Source of the DNA: JANPPS01 sp965246925
GTDB taxonomy: Bacteria; Pseudomonadota; Alphaproteobacteria; Acetobacterales; Acetobacteraceae
Length of the DNA: 64,000 nt
Reading direction: 5' to 3'
NCBI GenBank assembly: GCA_965246925.1
Contig: OZ251994.1
Coordinates: forward strand, 1,860,001-1,924,000
Shown here: positions 8,662 through 16,895 of the stretch, one piece after another
Layout: each line of letters opens with the position of its first letter
Position numbering within the stretch: position 1 is the stretch's first letter
Program-made: the position numbers and the translations under genes
Notes under the pieces: model-generated
The model's database searches: none
Seen by the model: only the letters and a program-made list of their open reading frames with translations
Told to the model about the DNA's origin: nothing

Positions 8662-8785
8662 CGTCATCGCGAGCACGGCTTGGGGCGTGGCGATCCAGGG
8701 CCGCGGGGGCCAGCCTCTCAAGCCGCGGCTGCCGGGGATCGGCCCGTTCGCCCTGGATTGCGTCGCCAGGCGGCTCGCAATGACG
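8662..8785. repeat. Long imperfect palindromic repeat between scpA and scpB
   Basis: The left end reads CGTCATCGCGAGCACGGC and the right end, on the opposite strand, CGTCATTGCGAGCCGCC; inner arms GCGATCCAGGG and CCCTGGATTGC also face each other. The whole element can fold into one long hairpin. Ends of the type CGTCATTGCGAGC are widespread in intergenic repeats of alphaproteobacteria. It occupies almost the entire scpA-scpB gap and ends eleven bases before the scpB start, so it would be transcribed between the two. A possible diverged partial copy lies near 13780-13820. Confidence 0.75.
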
Positions 8786-8795
8786 GTGCAACAGC

Positions 8796-9356
8796 ATGAG
8801 CCGCTTGCTGGAGGCGCTGTTGTTCGCCAGTGCGGAGCCGGTGACGCTGGCCGCCATGGCCCGCTTGCTGCCGGACGATGTAGAGCCCGAGGCTGCGCTG
8901 GCCGAGCTGCGCGCGCGATACGAGGGCGCCGGGGTCGAGCTGGTGGAGGTGGGCGGCGGCTGGCAGTTCCGCACCGCGCCGGATCTGGCGCCGCTTTTGA
9001 CGCGCGTGGTGGCGCAGCCCCGGCGCTTGCCGCGCGCCGCGATGGAGACGCTCGCCATCATCGCCTATCACCAGCCCGCGACGCGCACGGAGATCGAGGC
9101 GGAGCGCGGCGTGAGCCTCGGTCAATCCACGCTGGATGCCTTGCTGGAAGCCGGGCTGGTGGAGACGCGCGGACGGCGGGAGGTGGTGGGCCGGCCGACG
9201 TTGTGGGGCACCACAGCGGCTTTCTTGACGCAGTTCGGCTTACGCTCGCTCAAGGACTTGCCCCGGCGCGAGGATCTGGTGCGGGACGGCTCGCTGGCGG
9301 CTGGGGACGCTAGCGCTTCCCAAGACCCGGTTTCCCCGCGCGAACCCCCGTGCTAG
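8796..9356 (+). CDS. scpB: Segregation and condensation protein B
   Basis: The winged-helix accessory subunit (kite) of the SMC-ScpAB condensin, which dimerises on the middle of ScpA. Recognisable text: LLEALLFASAEPVTLAAMARLLP at the start, then LTRVVAQPRRLPRAAMETLAIIAYHQPATRTEIEAERGVSLGQSTLDALLEAGLVETRGRREVVGRP, which is the conserved ScpB core. Its 186 aa include a disordered Pro/Ser tail. It is preceded by a palindromic repeat rather than overlapping scpA. Start ATG 8796 fits the family; no strong ribosome-binding site is visible. Confidence 0.94.
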   Translation: MSRLLEALLFASAEPVTLAAMARLLPDDVEPEAALAELRARYEGAGVELVEVGGGWQFRTAPDLAPLLTRVVAQPRRLPRAAMETLAIIAYHQPATRTEIEAERGVSLGQSTLDALLEAGLVETRGRREVVGRPTLWGTTAAFLTQFGLRSLKDLPRREDLVRDGSLAAGDASASQDPVSPREPPC

Positions 9357-9375
9357 GTCACGCGCCGGAGGCAGC

Positions 9376-9891
9376 ATGTTCGACTTCGCCTGGACTGAGA
9401 TTGGCCTCATCGCCGTCGTTGCCCTGATCCTGATCGGGCCGAAAGACATGCCGGTGGCGATCAAGGCCGTGTCCGGCGCGCTAAAGAAGGCCCGGCGCAT
9501 GGCGTCCGAGTTCCAGGTGCACGTGGACGAGATGGTGCGCGAGGCCAATCTGCATGAGGTGCGGGACGGGATTCAGGGCATCCGCAATTTCGACATCAAA
9601 GGTAAGATCATGAACGCCGTGGATGGTGACAACACCATCCGGGACAGCATGCGCACCCCGTTCGTTCCCACATCGGCACCGGCATCGGCATCGGCATCGG
9701 CATCGGCGTCGGCATCGGTCCCGGCGCCCCCGCCCGTATTCGTGCCCGAGCATCCGGAGCCGGTTTTCGACTTTCCCGAGCCGGTTCCCGCCGTAACTGC
9801 GCAGGGCCCGGCGCCGGCGTTCATCCCGCCCCATATCGCCGTGGCCGCACCGCCGCCGGCCTTCATTCCGCCCGGCACCGAGCGCCATTAA
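9376..9891 (+). CDS. tatB: Sec-independent translocase protein TatB
   Basis: Part of the TatBC receptor for twin-arginine signal peptides in the inner membrane. The N-terminal membrane segment (FDFAWTEIGLIAVVALILIGP, with the TatB-typical glutamate at residue 8) is followed by an amphipathic helix (KDMPVAIKAVSGALKKARRMASEFQ) and a longer charged helix. MFDFAW and the length of 171 aa favour TatB over TatA. The C-terminal half is Pro/Ala-rich, containing a Ser-Ala run encoded by a hexanucleotide repeat. tatC follows after three bases. No tatA lies in the 19-base gap to scpB, so TatA must be encoded elsewhere. Confidence 0.9.
   Translation: MFDFAWTEIGLIAVVALILIGPKDMPVAIKAVSGALKKARRMASEFQVHVDEMVREANLHEVRDGIQGIRNFDIKGKIMNAVDGDNTIRDSMRTPFVPTSAPASASASASASASVPAPPPVFVPEHPEPVFDFPEPVPAVTAQGPAPAFIPPHIAVAAPPPAFIPPGTERH
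9672..9719. repeat. Hexanucleotide tandem repeat inside tatB
   Basis: About seven to eight in-frame copies of a GGCATC-like hexamer encode alternating Ser and Ala (SAPASASASASASAS). Because the unit is two codons, copy-number change would alter linker length without shifting the reading frame. Confidence 0.75.
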
Positions 9892-9894
9892 GTC

Positions 9895-10689
9895 ATGCCT
9901 GACGTCAACGCCACGCCGGACGATCCGATCGACGACAAGCCGATGCCGTTGCTCGAGCATCTGGTCGAGTTGCGCACCCGGTTGCTGTGGTCGATGCTGG
10001 CGTTCGGGGTGTGCTTTGCGCTGTGTTATTATTTTAGCCGGGACATCTACTCGTTCTTGGTGCAGCCCCTGGCGGATATCTTGGCAGGGCGGGGTACCAA
10101 CCGGCGGCTGATCTATACGGCGCTGTATGAAGCATTCTTTACGTATCTGCGCGTAGCGTTCTTCGGCGCGGCGTTCCTGGCGTTCCCGGTGATCGCGACA
10201 CAATTGTATATGTTCGTGGCGCCGGGTCTCTACCGTAGTGAGAAGCGGGCTTTCCTGCCGTTTCTGCTGGCGACCCCTGTGCTGTTCGTGGGCGGGGCGG
10301 CACTGGCGTATTATTTCGTGTTCCCGGCGGCGTGGAAGTTCTTTCTCAGCTTCGAAAGCGTGGACGGCGCGGGCGGGCTGCCGGTGCAGCTGGAGGCCAA
10401 GGTCAGCGAATATCTGAGCTTGGTGATGCGGCTTATCTTCGCATTTGGATTGGCGTTCCAGCTGCCGGTGCTGCTGACGCTGCTGGCCAAGGTGGGGATC
10501 ATCTCCTCCCGGGGCCTGAAGAAATACCGGCGTTATGCTTACGTCGGCATGTTCGTGGTGGCGGCCATCATCACGCCTCCTGATGTAATCACCCAAACGG
10601 GTCTCGCGATCCCCATGATCCTGCTGTACGAAATCTCGATCTTCGCCGCCGGGTGGGTTGAGACGAAGCCGGTGGACGCCGATGCATGA
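9895..10689 (+). CDS. tatC: Sec-independent translocase protein TatC
   Basis: The polytopic core of the Tat translocase that binds the twin-arginine motif. The 264-aa sequence opens with MPLLEHLVELRTRLLWSMLAFGVCFALCYYF, the conserved TatC start containing the signal-peptide contact region; FVAPGLYRSEKRAFLPFL, LAFGLAFQLPVLLTLLAKVGIIS and YAYVGMFVVAAIITPPDVITQ follow. Six hydrophobic segments are visible. It lies three bases after tatB and its end overlaps serS by eight bases. Confidence 0.96.
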   Translation: MPDVNATPDDPIDDKPMPLLEHLVELRTRLLWSMLAFGVCFALCYYFSRDIYSFLVQPLADILAGRGTNRRLIYTALYEAFFTYLRVAFFGAAFLAFPVIATQLYMFVAPGLYRSEKRAFLPFLLATPVLFVGGAALAYYFVFPAAWKFFLSFESVDGAGGLPVQLEAKVSEYLSLVMRLIFAFGLAFQLPVLLTLLAKVGIISSRGLKKYRRYAYVGMFVVAAIITPPDVITQTGLAIPMILLYEISIFAAGWVETKPVDADA

Positions 10690-11944
10690 CATCCGCGCCG
10701 TCCGGGCGGACCCGGCGGCGTTCGATGCCAACCTCGCCCGCCGCGGCGTACCTCCGGCGTCGGCAAAAATCTTGGCGATCGACACGGACCGCCGGGCGGC
10801 GCTGGGCGCGGCGCAGGACAAGCAGGCGCGCCGCAACGTGCTGGCGAAAGAGGCCGGCCAGGGCCGCCGCGCGGGTGCGGATACCAGCGCGATCGAGGCG
10901 GAGGCGACGGCGCTCCGCGACGAGATGACGGCGCTGGAGGCGCGGGCGGCGGCGCTGGACGGGGCGATCAAGGGTGAGCTGGAGTCTTTGCCCAATTTGC
11001 TGGATCCGACCGTGCCGGATGGCGCGGACGAGACCGGCAATGTGATCGTGAAACAGGTGGGCGAGCCCCGGGTCATCGACGGCGCGCGCGAGCATTTCGA
11101 GATCGGCGAGGCGCTGGGCCAAATGGATTTCGAGCGCGCCGCCCGCATGGCCGGCGCGCGTTTTACCCTGCTGCGCGGCCCGCTGGCGCGGATGGAGCGG
11201 GCGCTGGGTCAATTCATGCTGGATTTGCACACGCAGCAGCATGGTTATACCGAGGTGCAGGTGCCATTGTTAGTCAATGACGCGGCGGCGTATGGCACGG
11301 ACAAGCTGCCGAAATTTGCCGACGATCTGTTTGCCACCACGGACGGGCGCTGGCTGATTCCTACCGCCGAGGTGCCGCTTACCAGCCTCGTGCTGGGCGA
11401 GATCGTGCCCGAGGCCGCGCTGCCTATGCGGGTCACGGCGCTCAGCGAGTGCTTCCGCAAGGAGGCCGGGTCGGCCGGGCGCGATACGCGGGGCATGCTG
11501 CGGCAGCATCAGTTCCGCAAAGTCGAACTGGTCACGATCTGCCGGCCGGAGGACAGCGAGGCCGAGCACGAGCGCATGACGCGCTGTGCGGAGGCGGTGC
11601 TGGAGGCGCTGGGATTGACCTACCGGCGGTTGTTGCTGAGTGCGGGGGACACTGGCTTCGGCGCGGCGAAGACTTTCGATCTAGAGGTCTGGCTGCCGGG
11701 GCAGAGGGCGTGGCGGGAGATTTCGTCCTGTAGCAATACGCGGGATTTTCAGGCCAGGCGGATGAATGCGCGGATTAGAGGTTCGGATGGCAAAGCGGCG
11801 GGATTCCTGCATACGCTTAATGGATCGGGCGTGGCGGCCGGGCGTGCGCTGATCGCAGTGATGGAAAATTATCAGGACGGCGATGGCGTGCGGGTGCCGG
11901 AGGTGTTGCTGCCCTACATGGGCGGGCAGCAAGTGTTGGCCTAA
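10682..11944 (+). CDS. serS: Serine--tRNA ligase
   Basis: Cytoplasmic class II synthetase charging tRNA-Ser (and tRNA-Sec). An N-terminal antiparallel coiled coil (residues about 25-105, rich in Ala, Glu and Arg) contacts the long variable arm of tRNA-Ser. Motif 2 is in SECFRKEAGSAGRDTRGMLRQHQF (F258-R259-K260-E261) and motif 3 in NGSGVAAGRALIAVMENYQ. ATG 10682 starts MHDIRAVRADPAAFD, the family's usual beginning, and overlaps the tatC stop by eight bases, so an upstream GTG start is not needed. Its 3' end meets the convergent mutL gene with a four-base overlap. Confidence 0.97.
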   Translation: MHDIRAVRADPAAFDANLARRGVPPASAKILAIDTDRRAALGAAQDKQARRNVLAKEAGQGRRAGADTSAIEAEATALRDEMTALEARAAALDGAIKGELESLPNLLDPTVPDGADETGNVIVKQVGEPRVIDGAREHFEIGEALGQMDFERAARMAGARFTLLRGPLARMERALGQFMLDLHTQQHGYTEVQVPLLVNDAAAYGTDKLPKFADDLFATTDGRWLIPTAEVPLTSLVLGEIVPEAALPMRVTALSECFRKEAGSAGRDTRGMLRQHQFRKVELVTICRPEDSEAEHERMTRCAEAVLEALGLTYRRLLLSAGDTGFGAAKTFDLEVWLPGQRAWREISSCSNTRDFQARRMNARIRGSDGKAAGFLHTLNGSGVAAGRALIAVMENYQDGDGVRVPEVLLPYMGGQQVLA

Positions 11945-13671
11945 CGGCGGCCGAAGAGACGTTCGAGCTCGGCGCGGGTTAGCTTCAGGAAGGTGGGGCG
12001 GCCGTGCGAGCAGGTGGCGGCCCGCGGGGTGGATTCCATGGCGCGCAGCAGGGCGTTCATTTCATCGGCGCCCAAGCGGCGGCCGGCGCGGATGCTGCCG
12101 TGGCAGGCGAGGCGGGCGAGGATGGCATCGAGGCGGGCGGCCAGGGTAGTGGTTTCGCCGCATTCGGCCAGCTCGTCGGCGATGTCTTGCAGCAGCGGGC
12201 GCGGCTCGGGGGCGCCGAGGGCGGCGGGCAAGGCGCGGACTAGGATGGCGCCCTGGCCGAAGGGTTCGAGTTCGAGGCCGAAGGCTTGCAGCGCGGGGGC
12301 GGCTTCGGTCAGCCGTGCGGCGTCGGCCGGGGCTAGATCGACCACGGCGGGCAGCAGCAAAGGCTGGGCGCGGATGCCGCCCTGCTCGAACTGGTGGCGC
12401 AGTCGCTCGTGCGTCAGGCGCTCGTGCGCGGCGTGCTGATCAACCAGGACCAGGCTGCCATCGGCGGCGACGGCTAGGATGTAGGTTTCCAGCACTTGGG
12501 CAACCGCGGCTCCTAGAGGGTAGTCGTCGGGCGCCGGGACACCAGCCTCCAGCGCAGGGGAGAGGGCGCGGGCGGCGGGGCCCATGGCGAACGGGAGCTG
12601 GGCTTCGGCGAAGCCGCGGTGGACGGCGTGCTGGGAGGGGTAGGTGGGGCGGCTCGAGACAAGCTGGAGGCGGGGGCGGATGTCGGCGGAGTTCCCGCCC
12701 GCGCCGCCCGCGAGCGCGCGGGTGAGGCTGCCGATGACCAGGGAACGCACTGCGGCGCCGTCTTGGAACCGCAGCTCGGTCTTGGCCGGGTGCACGTTCA
12801 CGTCCACGGCCTCCGCCGGGATGTCGAGCCAGAGCGCGGCCACCGGATGGCGGCCGGCCATCAACACGTCCCGGTAGGCGACGCGAAGCGCGGTTCGCAA
12901 CACCGGGTCGGCCACGGGGCGGCCGTTCACCACGAGGCTTTGCCCGGCCGCCGTCGCCCGGTGCACGGCGGGGCTGGCGGCATAGCCGGTGAGGCGAAGC
13001 GCGTCCCGCACGCCGTCCACCGCCAGCAGCGCCTCGCCGCCCAGCAAGGCCGTGACCCGGGCGGCCCGGTCCTGCGCCGGCAGGTCGAAGGCGACCCGGC
13101 CCTCCAGCTCGCAGCGGAAGGCGACGTGCGGCGCCGCGAAGGCGAGGCGGCGGACGGCGAGTTCGGCGTGCTCGCCCTCCGTGCGGGGGTGCTTCAGGAA
13201 TTTGCGCCGGGCCGGCGTCGCGTAGAACAGGTCGGTCACCACCACCTGCGTGCCCGACGGGGCGGCGGCGGGCTGCACCGCGGTCACGTGCCCGCCCTCG
13301 ACGCTGATGCGGTGCCCCGGCCCGCCGGGCGGGCGGGAGGTGAGGCAGAGCCGGGCGGCGGCGCCGATGCTGGGCAACGCTTCACCGCGGAAGCCGAGCG
13401 TGGAGATGCGCACCAGGCCGTCATCGGCGAGCTTGGAGGTGCAGTGCCGCTGCACCGCCAGGCCGAGCGCCTCGGCGTCCATGCCGTGCCCGTCATCGGT
13501 GACCTCGATCCGGGTGACGCCGCCGCCCTCGAGCCGGACGGCGATGCGGGTGGCGCCGGCGTCAAGCGCGTTCTCGACCAGTTCCTTTACGCAGGCGGCC
13601 GGACGCTCGATCACCTCACCGGCGGCGATGCGGTTGACCAGCCCCTCCGGCAATCGGCGAATCTGTGGCAT
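11941..13671 (-). CDS. mutL: DNA mismatch repair protein MutL with endonuclease motif
   Basis: Couples MutS mismatch recognition to strand incision. The N-terminal GHKL ATPase carries LVENALDAGATRI, DDGHGMD and TLGFRGEALPSI. The C-terminal half carries VDQHAAHERLTHE, which fits the DQHA(X)2E(X)4E endonuclease motif, with D411, H413, E417 and E422, plus ACHGSIRAG and CSHGRPTFLKL near the end. The known family pattern is that such MutL proteins nick DNA themselves, in organisms lacking MutH. At 576 aa the protein is slightly shorter than average owing to a short linker. It is convergent with serS, and starts 250 bases from the divergent eipB. Confidence 0.95.
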   Translation of the reverse strand: MPQIRRLPEGLVNRIAAGEVIERPAACVKELVENALDAGATRIAVRLEGGGVTRIEVTDDGHGMDAEALGLAVQRHCTSKLADDGLVRISTLGFRGEALPSIGAAARLCLTSRPPGGPGHRISVEGGHVTAVQPAAAPSGTQVVVTDLFYATPARRKFLKHPRTEGEHAELAVRRLAFAAPHVAFRCELEGRVAFDLPAQDRAARVTALLGGEALLAVDGVRDALRLTGYAASPAVHRATAAGQSLVVNGRPVADPVLRTALRVAYRDVLMAGRHPVAALWLDIPAEAVDVNVHPAKTELRFQDGAAVRSLVIGSLTRALAGGAGGNSADIRPRLQLVSSRPTYPSQHAVHRGFAEAQLPFAMGPAARALSPALEAGVPAPDDYPLGAAVAQVLETYILAVAADGSLVLVDQHAAHERLTHERLRHQFEQGGIRAQPLLLPAVVDLAPADAARLTEAAPALQAFGLELEPFGQGAILVRALPAALGAPEPRPLLQDIADELAECGETTTLAARLDAILARLACHGSIRAGRRLGADEMNALLRAMESTPRAATCSHGRPTFLKLTRAELERLFGRR

Positions 13672-13920
13672 GGGGGGGAGTTTAGCGTATTTTTGGGGGA
13701 TGAGGTGTGATTTACGCCGGTCTGAGCCAGTGTGGGTCGTCTTGCTGCCTCTGGGTCCTGGTGTTGCCCATCGAAGCTGCCGCCGGCTTAGGCCCGTTCG
13801 CCTAGGGCTCGCGATGACCGGATGGTGGCTGAGACCGCCGGCATACTGTTTTACGCCCGAGCCCTGGCGGGTTTGGCCGGGTCAGCCTATGTCGGGGAGG
13901 CCCGTCGGAGACACCATGGC

Positions 13921-14754
13921 ATGAACACGAGCGTCGGTTCCCTCATTCTGTTGGCCGCCCTTGCGGCCCCGGCCTATGCGCTGGAGCCGGTGGCTTTGGC
14001 GGGGCATGAGGCCTTCTACACGCTGACGATGGACCGCTCGCGTCAGGCCGGGAGCGATTTGGTGAATGCCAGCGGCAGCATGGCGTATGAGATCACCGAT
14101 GCCTGCGACGCCTGGGCCAGCCGGCAGCGGCTGACGATCAACACGTCTAACCGGGACGGCCAGGATATCGAAATGGTGTCCGACTACGTGACGTGGGAGA
14201 GCAAGGACGGGCTCAGCATGCGCTTCCGGATGCGGCAGACGACAGAGACGGCGGTTACGGAGATGGTGGAGGGCACGGCGACGCTGGAGCGGACCGGCGG
14301 ACCCGGCACGATCGAGTACACGCTGCCGGAGCCGAAAGTGATGCCTCTGCCGCCGGGCACGCTGTTCCCGATGATGCATACCGCGGCCATCATCGCCGCC
14401 GCGGAGGCGGGGCAGAAATATATGGCGGTGCCGCTGTTCGACGGCACGGGCGACAAGGGGGCGCAGGATAGCGGGGTGGCCATCGCGCAGTGGGGTCCGA
14501 CCAGTTCCGCCCGGTATCCCGCGCTGGCGGCATTGCCGAGCGGGCGGGTGCGGATTGCGTTCTTCGACCGTCCGGCGCCCCCCACCGCAGAAAAGAACGC
14601 GGCGGAAAAGAGCAAGACCGCGGGCGCGCCGGATTACGAGGTGGGTATGCGCTACTACGCCAACGGTGTGGCGGATGACCTCAGCATGGATTTCTCCGAT
14701 TTCGTGCTGAGCGGGAAGCTTACGCAGTTCAAGCTGCCGCCGCCGCATTGCTGA
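13921..14754 (+). CDS. EipB-like cell envelope integrity protein (DUF1849)
   Basis: A periplasmic protein with a signal peptide (MNTSVGSLILLAALAAPAYA) and a predicted beta-spiral domain. Brucella EipB supports envelope integrity in the periplasm. Seen here: GHEAFYTLTMDRSRQAGSDLVNASGSMAYEITDACDAW and SMDFSDFVLSGKLTQFKLPPPHC. The only two cysteines, one in DACDAW and the other the last residue, match the conserved disulfide pair known for the family. ATG 13921 is preceded by GGAG; a longer reading upstream would not have a signal peptide at its start. It is followed closely by an SDR gene. The gene name is withheld because assignment rests on remembered family pattern. Confidence 0.82.
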   Translation: MNTSVGSLILLAALAAPAYALEPVALAGHEAFYTLTMDRSRQAGSDLVNASGSMAYEITDACDAWASRQRLTINTSNRDGQDIEMVSDYVTWESKDGLSMRFRMRQTTETAVTEMVEGTATLERTGGPGTIEYTLPEPKVMPLPPGTLFPMMHTAAIIAAAEAGQKYMAVPLFDGTGDKGAQDSGVAIAQWGPTSSARYPALAALPSGRVRIAFFDRPAPPTAEKNAAEKSKTAGAPDYEVGMRYYANGVADDLSMDFSDFVLSGKLTQFKLPPPHC

Positions 14755-14758
14755 GCCA

Positions 14759-15616
14759 ATGCTGAGTATCGTCACGGGGGCGACGGGCGGGCTGGGGTTC
14801 GCGGCGGCGCGGGCGCTGGTGGCGGCCGGGCACGACGTGCTGCTGACGGGCCGGAACCCGGCCAAGGGCGCCTATGCGCTCACGCGGTTGCCGGGCGCGC
14901 GGTTCCAGGTGCTGGATCTGGCGAGCCTCGCCTCCGTGCGGACCTTTGCCGCCAGTGTGACGCAGCCGGTGCGGGTGCTGATCGGCAATGCCGGGGTGAT
15001 GGCACCCGACCGGCGCCAGGTGACGGCGGACGGGTTCGAGCTGCAGACCGGCACGAATTATCTGGGCCATTACGCGCTGACGGCGCTGCTGCTGCCGCGG
15101 CTGATCGAGGGCGGGGCGCGGCTGGTGCAGGTCAGCAGCCTCGCGCATCGCAAGGCGCGGCTCGATTTCGGGGACCTGCACGGGGAGCGGCGGTATCGCC
15201 CGTGGGGCCAGTATGCGCAGAGCAAGCTGATGATGCTGATGTTCGCACTCGAGCTGGACAGGCGGGCGGAGGCGGCGGGCTGGCCTGTTGTCAGCAATGC
15301 GGCGCATCCGGGCTGGGCGGTGACGGACATCATCACCAATGGCCCGGGCGGCGGCACGCAGGGGCTGCGGGAGCGGGCGATGCAGGCCGCCTTCAACGTG
15401 TTCGGGCAGTCCGCGGATGAGGGGGCGCGACCGATCGTCTATGCCGCGACGGCGCCGGGCGCGCGGGGCGGCGCGTATTACGGCCCGTCCGGCTTCGGCG
15501 AGATCAAGGGGGCGCCGTCCCCGTCCAAGATCATGACGCAGGCGCTGGACCGGGCGGCGGCGTCAAGGCTGTGGGACGTATCCGCGGCGCTGACCGGGGT
15601 GGGGTGGAACCGCTAG
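14759..15616 (+). CDS. Short-chain dehydrogenase/reductase (retinol-dehydrogenase-like SDR)
   Basis: NAD(P)-dependent oxidoreductase of 285 aa. The nucleotide-binding TGATGGLG is at residues 6-13, NAG at about 79-81, catalytic Ser in VSSLAH and the YAQSK (Tyr-X3-Lys) active site near residue 157. The insert QTGTNYLGHYALTALLLPRL and the PGWAVTDI segment resemble the retinol dehydrogenase/WWOX-like SDR group. It starts four bases after eipB and may be cotranscribed. Its end overlaps the convergent dinB by four bases. The substrate cannot be inferred. Confidence 0.88.
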   Translation: MLSIVTGATGGLGFAAARALVAAGHDVLLTGRNPAKGAYALTRLPGARFQVLDLASLASVRTFAASVTQPVRVLIGNAGVMAPDRRQVTADGFELQTGTNYLGHYALTALLLPRLIEGGARLVQVSSLAHRKARLDFGDLHGERRYRPWGQYAQSKLMMLMFALELDRRAEAAGWPVVSNAAHPGWAVTDIITNGPGGGTQGLRERAMQAAFNVFGQSADEGARPIVYAATAPGARGGAYYGPSGFGEIKGAPSPSKIMTQALDRAAASRLWDVSAALTGVGWNR

Positions 15617-16881
15617 GGCGTCCGCTCTGGCCAGGGGAAGCCGCGGCCGCGGGCGATGACGGCGTCACCGAAGCGGCCGCGGAGCGCGTCCACGGCGCGC
15701 TGGGCGGCGAGGCGGCGGGGCTGGTTGGGGTCGGCCAGGTCAGCCTGATCGGCTTGAGACGCCGGGGCGAGAGGGTTGGCGCCGAGGCCGATCAGCCGGA
15801 AGGCGGTGCCGTCCGTCTCGCGCGTGAGCAACGCGCGGCCGGCGGCGAATAGCGCGTCGGGCAGTTGGGTAGGGCCGGGCAGGCGTTGGGCGCGGGTGCG
15901 GCTGAGGAACCGGGCGGTGCGGAGTTTCAGCACTACGCCGGCGGCGGCCAGTTCTTTTTCATTCAGGCGCCGGGCAAGTTTTTCGGCCATGCGCCATAGG
16001 TGTTGTTCCAGCGCGGGCGGATCGGACAGGTCCTGGTCGAAGGTGGTCTCGGCGCTGACTGACTTGGTGTCGTGCCCGGGCGAGACGGGGCGGCTGTCCT
16101 CGCCACGCGCCCGGCGCACGAGGCTGGGGCCGTCCTCGCCCAGGCGCGCCAGGGCGGCACGGTCCTCCAATGCCTGGAGCTGGCCGAGATGAGTGAGGCC
16201 GAGCGCGTGCAGGCGGCGTTCCAGCGCGGGGCCGATGCCGGGGAGCAGGCGCACCGGCTCAGGCGCCAGCACCTGCGCCGCATCGGTGCCCAAAACGGCA
16301 AAGCCGCGCGGCTTGTCCCGTCCGGCGGCGAGCTTGGACAGCAAGGGGTTGGGGGCGAGGCCGATGGAGATGGTGATGCCGACCTCCTGCTCGATCCGCA
16401 GCGCGAGGCGGGCCAGGATGGTGGCCGGGGAGGCGCCGTGCAGCGCCTCCGTGCCGCGCAGATCGAGCACGGCTTCATCGATCGAGAGCGGCTGCATCAG
16501 CGGCGTGAGTTCGGCCATGAGCGTCCGGATATGCCGGGCGGCGGCGGCGTATTTGGCGAAGTCCGGGCGGATGACCACGGCGTCCGGGCAGGCCTTCAGC
16601 GCCTTGAACATCGGCCAGGCGCTGCGGACGCCGGACAGGCGCGCTACGTAGCAGGCGGCGGTGACCACGCCGCGGACCCCGCCGCCGACCAGGACCGGGC
16701 GTCCGGCGAGTTCGGGACGGTCGCGCTTTTCCACGCTGGCAAAGAAAGCGTCGCAATCGACGTGGGCGATGCCGAGCCGGTGCAGTTCGGGATGGCGGAC
16801 GATGCGGCGGGAGCCGCAGGCGCAGGTGTCTCCGGCGGAGGTGGCGCTACAATCGCGGCATAGGGTCCTCGATAGGGCCAT
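15613..16881 (-). CDS. dinB: DNA polymerase IV (Y-family) with N-terminal cysteine cluster
   Basis: Error-prone translesion polymerase. The catalytic palm has HVDCDAFFASVEKRD (metal-binding Asp) and SIDEAVLDL (Asp-Glu), the thumb has LLPGIGPALERRLHALG, and a little-finger domain follows. The N-terminus carries LCRDCSATSAGDTCACGSRRIVRHPEL, a four-cysteine, probably zinc-binding extension, known from alphaproteobacterial DinB proteins. I start at ATG 16881 (MALSRTLC), fourteen bases after the stop of the sugar kinase; a longer start would overlap that gene. No beta-clamp-binding motif is obvious at the very C-terminus (GFPWPERTP). Cotranscription with mak and lptG is likely. Confidence 0.92.
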   Translation of the reverse strand: MALSRTLCRDCSATSAGDTCACGSRRIVRHPELHRLGIAHVDCDAFFASVEKRDRPELAGRPVLVGGGVRGVVTAACYVARLSGVRSAWPMFKALKACPDAVVIRPDFAKYAAAARHIRTLMAELTPLMQPLSIDEAVLDLRGTEALHGASPATILARLALRIEQEVGITISIGLAPNPLLSKLAAGRDKPRGFAVLGTDAAQVLAPEPVRLLPGIGPALERRLHALGLTHLGQLQALEDRAALARLGEDGPSLVRRARGEDSRPVSPGHDTKSVSAETTFDQDLSDPPALEQHLWRMAEKLARRLNEKELAAAGVVLKLRTARFLSRTRAQRLPGPTQLPDALFAAGRALLTRETDGTAFRLIGLGANPLAPASQADQADLADPNQPRRLAAQRAVDALRGRFGDAVIARGRGFPWPERTP

Positions 16882-16895
16882 ATTCCGGCTTGGCC

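Noticed and set aside
13737..13820. Possible second copy of the scpA-scpB palindromic repeat
   Set aside because: Only fragments such as GGCCCGTTCGCC and GGCTCGC-ATGAC are shared; too diverged to call by eye.
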